NCBI RefSeq assembly: GCF_964204645.1
Contig: NC_134034.1
Location: 6,073,414-6,137,413 of the forward strand
Length of the DNA: 64,000 nucleotides
Source: Tubulanus polymorphus
Taxonomy: Eukaryota > Nemertea > Palaeonemertea > Tubulaniformes > Tubulanidae
Direction: 5' to 3'
Every line of letters starts with the position of its first letter. Within the stretch, counting starts at the first letter, position 1. Shown one piece after another: positions 56,241-64,000 of the stretch. A program made the position numbers and the translations under genes. The notes below the pieces were generated by a model. That model saw nothing but the letters and a program-made list of their open reading frames with translations, did no database searches and was not told where the DNA came from.

Positions 56241-56442
56241 TGGCGTTCTCGCAGTAGAACGCGTTGGATTTTTTCGCTGTAAAAATCTGGGAATTAGGAT
56301 ATTAGAGAGTTTTCACTCTCATAACGGTGAGTCCGTTCGGTTTGGGGGTTATCCCTGGTTTCTATTTTTCCGTAAGAATTTTATTTACAAATATAATTTG
56401 ATTGAATTGAATTGTTTTGATTTGTAACAGGATAATTAAATT

Positions 56443-58469
56443 ATGCCACCCCCTCCCAAGGGTCAGCATCGTGGCGGGGAGGGATGCGGGTATTTGTTTG
56501 GCGCCTGGGACAACCACGATTCATGTGCGTCGTGCAGGCGCAAATCCGGTCAAATATGTGCAAGGAGCAATCCTTGCAAGATTTGCGACGTGTGGTCAGA
56601 GGACCTTTGGCTTCGGGCCGATAAGGCTCTTAAACTAAGAGTTCACCGGTTTCGGCCGGTTCAGACTACATGTTCTGAACCGAGCGCGCGCCGCGGTAGT
56701 CGCGAACGGCCCGCACCGGTTTGGTCGGTACCGGTCCGGGTTGGGCATCGGTCCGGTTCGGGCACCGGTCCGGTCCAGACGTCCTCCGGTTCAAAACATC
56801 TGGTACGTTCATCGTCTGATTCTGATCGTTGCTCCGGGGATAGAGCTCGCTCTCCCACTAGATTTAGACGCCGTGAGCGTAATAAACGAGCAAGATCTCC
56901 TCGCAGATCAAGGTTTGATCGCGAGAGGGACTACGATCGTTATTGTCGGAAGTTTCGCTGTCGGTCTTCTCATCGTTCGTCGACGTCGGTTAGCGATGAA
57001 AGCGATTCTTCTACTAGTAGGTCGCGATCCCGTTCGAGGGACCGTCACCGAAGTCGGCATGATCGTCGGGATACCGGAAAATACCTGACTCAGAAGGATT
57101 TCCATGTATTTGAGGAGAAAATTTTAAACTTGTTATCTTCGTCGCAACAAGTCGCTGCAACCTCTACAACAGGTAAGCCTATTCCTGATTGTCCGGTTAG
57201 AAGTTCGCCAGCCCACTCAGTTCTTCGGAATTCTGACTCTGAATTCCTGGATGCTGCGGTAGGGTCTGATTTCAATGAGGATCCGGTCCCAGAAGCGGCA
57301 ATTCCTTCTGGGGTCGTTCCTGTCGCGAGCAATTGTGGGTTGCCCCAGGCGATGGGGGCTTCCCTGGCTCGCAATGTATCTCCGTCCCGTTCAGTTTTAT
57401 CCGAACCAGCGGGGGACATGCCATTTAGAGCGATGATAAGTGAGTTCTTTGTCACAACTCGCGCTAAGCCCACAGCAGCTCCTCTGGTCGGTGAGTCAAT
57501 GGAAGCTTATCGCCCTCCGGACTCCGATCTTAACGTTTTACGGGAATCGTCAGCGGTTTCGAGAGAATGGGCTCGATTGGATACGCAATTATGGGGTGAA
57601 TGTCGGCCTGGAATATTTTCATTTCCCTCTCCAGAACGGGGTATGAAATCTGGGAAATATTTTAGTTCTACCGATCCACCTATAGGCGCATTTCGCTCGG
57701 CGTATTACGCAACTCCAGGTGCTGTGGATCACAGTCATAACTGCCTGGATGCTGATTATACTTTGATCAGCCCGGATACTGTTACAGCACAGTCGGGTAT
57801 TCGTTTGCCTAAGTCCGGTTTGGTGGCCATGACGTCAATCCTGGACAATCTTACCAGGTTTGTTCGTTTCAAGATATGGCACTTAAGGTGTTGACGGGTG
57901 AGCTTCGCGAGACTCACGCCGCCGTTCATGCGGGCTCCGACCCAGAGTCAGTTGCCCTAAAACTGGAGGGAATGGACCGGATTATCCAATCTTTGGCTCG
58001 GTCTGTTTCGCATGTAATTCCGTTGTCGGTTCGGGGTCAGGCTAATCTTGTGTTAGCCTCCCGTCAGTCAGTGATGGACTCCAGTTCCAAAACTCGTCTA
58101 CCGGATATGGTGTCCAATGCTTTGCTGAGAGCCCCATTGGGGACGTCTTCACGTCTTATCTCCGGTTGGTGCGCTCCGGTTTCCGCAGAGCTGAGGAAGA
58201 TTCGGATGGTTCAGGCCAAGTCCAACCCCCGAACTCCGTGGAAAAAGCGTTCTGGTCCGACGCCGGCGGCGCAAGGTTCGGCACGGACGCAAACAGGACC
58301 ATCTCAAACTTCAGCGCTTTCTCAGGCGGCTTCGGATGCCGGTTGGAGAACTAGCGCACAACTTCAACAATTGTGTCAAGCCTCGTCCGGTCGTAACAGT
58401 TCCGGTTCGTATCGAGGCAAAGGGAAGGCTCCAAAAAGGGGCTCTTTCTTTCGGAAAAACTCGAAATGA
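56443..58469 (+). pseudogene. DIRS gag ORF, copy 2 (frameshift)
   Basis: Open from ATG 56443 for about 470 codons, with the Cys knuckle and Arg/Ser-rich region. It then loses frame near 57858, where copy 1 has one more base (CCAGGGTTGG against CCAGGTTTG). The original frame resumes in the ORF from 57876 to 58469. The two in-frame stops of copy 1 are absent: one falls in the deleted segment, and the other is CAA here. Confidence 0.88.
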
Positions 58470-60417
58470 ATTCTTGGGACCAGTGGGAGGTTGTCTGCAG
58501 CAGGCAGCAACCCACTGGTCCGACCTCTTTGGAGACGGTTGGCCCTCCCGGGTCGTCTCTCGTGGCTACCGTCTCCGTTTCCTAAGGCAACCGCGCCTGA
58601 TGAGGTCACCTCCCGACATGCGGCCAAAACCAGGTCAGGAGAACTTTATCTCTCCGGCTCTCAAGGAATTGGCCGAGAAGGGAGCGATAGAACCAGTTTG
58701 CAACGAAACTTCTCCCGGCTGGTTTTCTCGAATATTCATGGTACCAAAGGCCACAGGGGGTCAACGGACAGTGATAGATCTGTCATCCCTCAATCGGCAC
58801 CTAGACATTCCAAGGTTCCAGATGACCAAGCCCAAGGACGTGATTCAAGGGCTCCATCCGGGTCAATGGGCGGCTTCATTGGACCTGAAAGATGCTTACT
58901 TTCAGGTTCCAATTCACCCAAAATCTCGGAGATTTTTCAGGATAAAGTGGAAAGGCATTTGGCCTCAGTACGGCCCCGTGGGTTTTCACCAAGTTGGTCA
59001 AGTCAGTTCAGAAGGTACTTCAGTCAAGGGGTGTTCGACTTTTCGTTTACCTCGACGACTGGTTAATAGTCGCGAATTCGGCTCAGGAATGTCGGGAGGC
59101 AATGACCTCAGTCTTGGACTTAGTCCATCAGCTAGGGTTCCGCGTAAACAGGGAAAAATCTCAGTTGACGCCGGCCCAACAGTTCACTTATCTCGGCATG
59201 GACTTCGATCTCCAAATCGGCGAAGTCTTTCCGTCTATGGTTCGAGTAGCCAAACTTCAAGAAGCTGTAGCGGGAGTGTCCACAACCCCGAGAACAGCTC
59301 GTTACTGGTCATGGCTCCTAGGCTCCATCAGCTCCATGGGTCTGGTGGTGCCCTTAGGCCGCCTCAGAAGCAGGCGCTTGCAACAATATTGGAAGGTCTT
59401 CTGGTCTCAGTCGAAGGGCAACTGGGAGGCCTTGATTCCCGTACCTCCAACCGATCTAAGTCCGGATCTTCAGTGGTGGGCGGCAACTACGAATCTTCGG
59501 CTCAGGGTGTCACTAGCCCCGTTAGAGGCTCCAGTTCGTGTATTCACGGATGCCAGTCACCAAGGATGGGGGGCACATCTGGAGAACCGAGTCCGGGAGA
59601 TGGTCTCGCTACGAGGCCACCAACCACATAGGGCCACCATGTTTGGTTAGCCACAGACAATTCAACAGTGAGGGCTTACCTTCAGAACCAAGGGGGCACT
59701 CACTCAGAAACCCTCACAGGTCTGTCGGCCAAAATTCTTCTTTGGTGCCAGTCAAAGGGCGTGTCCCTGACTGTGGCACATTTAGCAGGGAAAAGGAACG
59801 TGATGGCCGATGCTCTGTCTCGTCGAGGTCAGGCTATTGCGACAGAATGGGTTCTCCACCAAGAAGTAGCCGATCGGGTTCGGGGCATGTTTGGCAATCC
59901 GCTGCTGGATCTGTTTGCCACCCGGTTCAATCGGAGGTGTCCTCTGTTTGTGTCCCCGTTTCCAGACACGGAAGCGTGGGGGGTCGATGCCTTCTCTCTG
60001 GACTGGTCGGGGATGCATGCGTATGCGTTCCCGCCCACACCAGTCCTGCCGCGCTTACTGGATCAAATAGAGAGATCAGTCAATTGCAACATAGTTCTGG
60101 TAGCACCATGTTGGCCGGCTCAGAAATGGTTCCTACCACTTCTCAACCTACTGTGCGACAACCCCAGGATTCTTCCGAATTTCCCATCGCTTCTGTCTCA
60201 GGGGAACTTTCGGCATCATCCAAACAGCCAGTGGTTAAATCTGCTCGCCTGGCCATTGTCCAGCGATCCTTGTCAGCTTCAGGCTTTTCAGAACAGGCTG
60301 CCTCCTTTATCGCAGGATCTAAGCGGCCATCAACAAGTACCATTTACGATGCCAAATGGAGTCATTTTGCGGATTGGTGTGCTGCAGGGGAAATTGATCC
60401 ATGCTCACCCTCTGTAG
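58336..60417 (+). pseudogene. DIRS reverse transcriptase / RNase H, copy 2 (broken)
   Basis: The same RT as copy 1, but a 26-bp deletion near 58957 shifts the frame and removes the [11 protein letters not shown] region just before the YLDDW motif (near 59047). The RNase H start ([16 protein letters not shown]) is again separated by a frame change near 59600-59645 from [17 protein letters not shown] and the connection region, exactly as in copy 1. It cannot make an active enzyme. Confidence 0.88.
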
Positions 60418-61320
60418 CTCAATTGGCAGATTTTTTACTGCACCTATTTGTAGTAAAAGGTTTGCAGGTCATAACTATTAAAGGTTACCGCTCCGCGATT
60501 TCTCATACATTGCGTGCTTCTGGATGGCCAAATGTAGCAGGGGATCATCGGATATCCCAGCTGGTTGCAGGGTTTTCTATTTCCCGGCCTCGGGTACCAA
60601 GGACAGCTCCACCATGGGATCTGTCTGTAATTTTGAAGAAGTTTATGGAGGCTCCATTTGAACCTCTTTCGGCAGCGTCATTTGCAAATTTGTCAAAAAA
60701 GACTGAATTTTTGCTGTTCTTGGCTTGCTCGGCCCGTCGCTCTGAGATTCATGTGCTTTCAGTCCGACAAGGTCATATTGTCTTTGGGCAAGCGAAGGAA
60801 TTTGTTTCGCTGCGGCCTGCTTTGGAATTTTTGGCAAAGAACCAACGACCAGGCTCGGTTGGGCGTCAATGGCGAATTGAAGCCCTAAAACATCGAGTGG
60901 AACCGGGCATCCCGGACAGGACTTTATGTCCTGTGCGGGCGTTGTGTTTCTATTTAGATCGCTCTGCTTCACGGAGGGGCACGAGAGCGTTATTTATTCC
61001 GCTGCTGGATCACCTAAAGGGTGATATTTCGCGGGACACAGTGGCCCGATGGGTCTCTTCACTAATCAAGGACATTTTATTGAAGGAGAATCTTTCCTCG
61101 GAGGGAGTGGTTTCTCATCAAGTGAGGTCTATGGCTACTTCCTGCGCAGCCTTTTCGGGCGTTGGAGGAAGTCTGTCGGGCCGCCTTTTGGAATTCTCCA
61201 TCGACATTCACGTCATTTTATTAACGGGATGTTTCAGGCCAGTTAGGCTCATTAGCTTCACTTGGTCCTGTTGTCATGGCTCAAGGTGTCCGTTCTTTCC
61301 GATCGGATCCTTTAGTGTAG
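60108..61320 (+). pseudogene. DIRS tyrosine recombinase, copy 2 (frameshifted before catalytic Tyr)
   Basis: Matches the 406-residue recombinase of copy 1 up to [17 protein letters not shown] 5-bp deletion near 61160 (TGCTC present in copy 1) then shifts the frame, so the AAFWN and SFYLRDV segments with the nucleophilic Tyr are lost. The shifted frame runs to 61397. Catalytic Arg, His and Arg remain. Confidence 0.88.
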
Positions 61321-61579
61321 AATATTTATGTTGCATTATCAGGATCACAGGGGGTGTATCCTTGTACATAGTTTGGGCTCATATCTGCAAGTATTAATTT
61401 CGCAAAATTCTGGGGGGGGCCCCTGAGCTGGACGGACTCACTGTGGCCAACCGGTCTTCCCTGTGCTACAGTGTTCCATTCCGTGCTTGGGTAAGTGCTC
61501 TCTTTTTCCCTCTTACCTTGCGTTTGAGCGGTGGTTTTTCTATCTACCTTTCCCACCATCCTTGTGCTAGGCTAGTCTA

Positions 61580-61677
61580 GCAAAAACCACAGGAAAGGGT
61601 ACAGTACTCGACGGAAATATTACAATTTTTGGAACTAAAATTTGTATTTCCGAGTAGTACTTACCCTTTCCTATGGT
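61580..61677 (+). repeat. DIRS internal complementary region, copy 2
   Basis: Same structure as 29353-29448. It keeps the GTACTTACCCTTTCCTATGG segment whose complement has been lost from this copy's own right terminus. Confidence 0.9.
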
Positions 61678-61732
61678 GGGAATCCCGCCCACCTGCCCCG
61701 CATAGCTGTTTTTCTTGGTCTGCTATGACGTA

Positions 61733-61873
61733 AAAAGATGGCGGATTTCGCCGGTGGCTAAATGCAATACCGCAGGGCCGGGTCGTATAGAAAAACCATT
61801 GGCGATCAATCCAAATTTAGAAAATATTGGTAAAAACCATTGGACAAATTTTAGTTCCAAAAATTGTAATTTT
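61733..61873 (+). repeat. Right inverted terminal repeat, DIRS copy 2 (deleted end)
   Basis: Matches 29502-29670 except that about 24 bp between AAAAACCAT and CAAATTTTAGTTCC are missing and replaced by TGGA. Confidence 0.85.
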
Positions 61874-62305
61874 AAGATGCACTTCAGAAAATGTCATTGA
61901 CAATTATGCAGTTGTGGAAAAATAGCTTTTTCTCAAATCGGAGGGATGACCTTGATATGTTAATTAGCCATGTGCTCAAACTGCAAATTCAATCAAATTT
62001 TATTCTGCAAAAAATATCAAATCCAATTCAATTTTACTATATTGAACAAATGAAACATCAAATCCAATTCAATTTAGTTTTATTGATCAAATTTCAGAAA
62101 ATTCTATTCTGTTCCGCATTCAAATCAATAAGACCAAGGGAAATGATTTATCTGAGGTATTTGTCTCTGCCAGCTCCAGTAGCTGTTTGTCCTGCAATTG
62201 TATTGTGTAAATTATAGGTATTGACTCAAATAACCCACAGAATTTGTAATTTGCCATTTTATGAAATGCTGACAGGCTGGCCATAGTGCCCCTTGGGGTT
62301 CTTTT
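61874..62305. repeat. Repeat A, 3' part, right of DIRS copy 2
   Basis: Resumes at GCACTTCAGAAAATGTCATT, the counterpart of GCACTACAGAAAATATCATT near 8466, and continues to the CCATAGTGCCCCTTGGGGTT end. Confidence 0.85.
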
Positions 62306-62416
62306 TTATGTGCGCCAATTGGCTAAATGAACAAATGTATTGAAATCTAAAAAAGGGGCAATGAATCGTGATAAGTGTTAATTTATAGTAATAGATTGTT
62401 GAATTTCATTTTTATT

Positions 62417-63962
62417 AGGACGTTCGTTAGACGAACGTCCTTATGTGATCGGTTTGCCGGTTGATGACGCACTTCCGATTTGGTTGACAGCCGTTTAAGG
62501 TCGTTTTAAAGTTAGTTAGTTAGTTAGTTAGAGATTTCCTCAAATTCCGCATCAGAAATGGTGTCTTCAAGTTGGGATTGAATTTGGTTAAAAATAGTTG
62601 GTTAGTTTTTGCTGTGCCCTCTTGAAAAAATGCTCTTCACGCCGTTTATGTGACATCACACATCACGTGTTGCTTTATGACGTAGAGGGTATAGTGATCG
62701 ACAGAAGTGCCATTTTTAAAATCGTTGTATCGTGGATGTTAACTTTAGATTAGAGGACCGTACGAAGTCTCTTTAAAGGTGAGTGTCAACATATATGGAG
62801 ACTTAACTTAATTCTTTGTGAGCGCATAGAGGCCCAGTGAGAATCTAGAGACGTTCGCAGCATTGAAAATTACGCAATGGTCCGCTCGACATGCACACAC
62901 ATGCTGTCAGTTTGACCTACGTGACTAAATACAGCCGCCATGAATCAGAAGCAATCCACTTCAAATTTTATGAAGTGAATATCATAATTATTATTTATCC
63001 GATATACACCAAAAAACCTTTAAGAGAAAGGTATTTGGCGTCAGATTCTGTACCGAAAATCCCGGATTGTTACACTGCATAGTTTTTTTAGTAGGGTTCT
63101 TTTAACATTTTGCCTATGAGCCATTTGATTGACACGTGGGGCGGGGCTTGCGATCTGCCGATGACGTCAGATGTAAACGATAATATAACCACGTGCATCG
63201 CGCACATCTGTAAACAAACCTGACAACAAATTAGATTTTTTGGCGCCAAAACTTTTTTGATTTTTTCTTTTGTCCAATGATTTTTCAACTGGAGCCAACT
63301 GCTATGCCATTAGATTGTACAATCAAGTATTCACGTTTTATAGACTCTCTCTGAAATAATTCTTGTCCAGGGGACATGTATTGAAATATCAATTGTCGTT
63401 GTTTTTGTTTTTTTTTATTTTTAGGATATAAACAGCCTAGAAGAAACATCATCTGGCAGACACACATTTGACTACAGATCATATCCTGTTATTAAATGTG
63501 TTTGATAAATATTTTACTCAAGTTTTCTTGCCATTAATACTTCCTGACTACTTTTATTTTATGGTTATCTAAGTGCAAGGCAAACATTGGTGGGGTTCCT
63601 TTGGCCCTCCGAATATATAGGACCAAAAGGGGTATTTTATGACATTTGGATTTACTTTTGCTTAGAAAATCTATTCAAATACTTTTTGGTGGGCACATTC
63701 AAATTCTGAAGGGTAGGACTAGTCCAACCCCTAAATCCACTTGCATTCAGTCTCAACGTTAAAACCTTCACCGGCCTCCTACTCAATTTTTTGAGTAAAT
63801 GTAAAACTTAAGGCAGAATTTATGGTTGATTCCTCGATTTTTGAATCCCAAAGAATAATTTTTGAATTACGCAGTAGGATGACACTTGAATAGCCGGTAT
63901 TCAAATTTTCCAATCAATGTGGGGGTGTCTAGGTCTATATGCGTTTCACAAACGAACGTCCT
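62417..63962. mobile_element. Candidate palindrome-headed element
   Basis: Starts with an exact 11-bp inverted repeat around TAG (AGGACGTTCGT / ACGAACGTCCT, 62417-62441). ACGAACGTCCT recurs at 63952-63962, giving inverted ends about 1.5 kb apart. A (GTTA)n run lies at 62511-62532. No transposase is recognised. Confidence 0.55.
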
Positions 63963-64000
63963 CTTTTAAAGTTTCTTTCTAGTTTCATACACATCTTGAT

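Larger units (their letters stand above)
56101..61873 (+). mobile_element. DIRS1-like retrotransposon, copy 2, nested in repeat A
   Basis: Same family and organisation as copy 1: left repeat from ATTTCCGTCAAGTACTG (56101), gag, RT/RNase H, recombinase, internal complementary region (61580-61677), and right repeat with a tail ending about 61873. About 5.8 kb. Shorter than copy 1 through deletions in gag (about 190 bp), RT (26 bp) and the right terminus (about 24 bp). Repeat A sequence flanks both sides with no clear target duplication, as expected for recombinase-mediated insertion. Confidence 0.95.
53791..64000 (+). other. Intron 15 (runs off the window)
   Basis: At least 10.2 kb. It holds a local duplication (54134-54469), a TIR element (55171-55423), an AAT microsatellite, two small hairpins (55578-55607 and near 55655-55685), repeat A interrupted by DIRS copy 2, and a palindrome-headed element from 62417. 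The next PDZ exon was not found. Confidence 0.7.

Noticed and set aside
63425-63505. Possible exon after TTTTTTTTATTTTTAG encoding a short open stretch
   Set aside because: The peptide does not resemble the PDZ continuation expected after GRFGFNVK, and the following GT is a weak donor.

Overview
This window is eukaryotic genomic DNA: AT-rich, with short exons, GT..AG introns and many interspersed repeats. It carries the 5' two thirds of one protein-coding gene on the + strand, a FERM-PDZ protein tyrosine phosphatase of the PTPN4/PTPN3 (PTP-MEG1/PTPH1) type. I stitched 15 exons by hand between 3379 and 53790. Every splice phase closes, and the order is N-terminal extension, FERM F1-F2-F3, FERM-adjacent (FA) segment, one very large linker exon (513 codons) and the first strand of the PDZ domain. 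The rest of the PDZ domain and the phosphatase domain were not found and should lie beyond 64000. A DIRS-type retrotransposon, a PTPN4/3 orthologue with large introns and a strongly over-represented TAGGCCTA-like word suggest a marine invertebrate, possibly a deuterostome (echinoderm or hemichordate). The species cannot be fixed from the sequence alone.

Layout. 1-3378 is upstream sequence with a perfect 29-bp hairpin. 3379-6673 holds exons 1-3, with a foldback-type inverted-repeat element in intron 1. 6674-20545 holds exons 4-9 among repeat-filled introns. The long intron before exon 10 (20546-36273) holds a candidate 27-nt microexon, a TIR element, DIRS copy 1 (23627-29670), a decayed Gypsy pol fragment on the - strand (29690-30775) and further transposon debris. 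36274-41353 holds exons 10-13 and a tRNA-derived SINE. A repeat-rich intron of about 9.7 kb leads to the giant linker exon 14 (51082-52620) and exon 15 (53704-53790). The last intron (more than 10 kb) contains DIRS copy 2 (56101-61873), nested inside an older repeat.

The two DIRS copies are closely similar and both lie in the host gene's orientation. They have the hallmark architecture: inverted terminal repeats, an internal complementary region matching the joined termini, an SR-rich gag, RT/RNase H and an overlapping tyrosine recombinase ORF. Their private lesions differ. Copy 1 has three in-frame stops in gag and RT but an intact recombinase with its R-H-R-Y residues. Copy 2 has frameshifts in gag, RT and recombinase. 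Both share an interrupted RNase H. No other cellular gene, functional tRNA, rRNA or CRISPR array was recognised.
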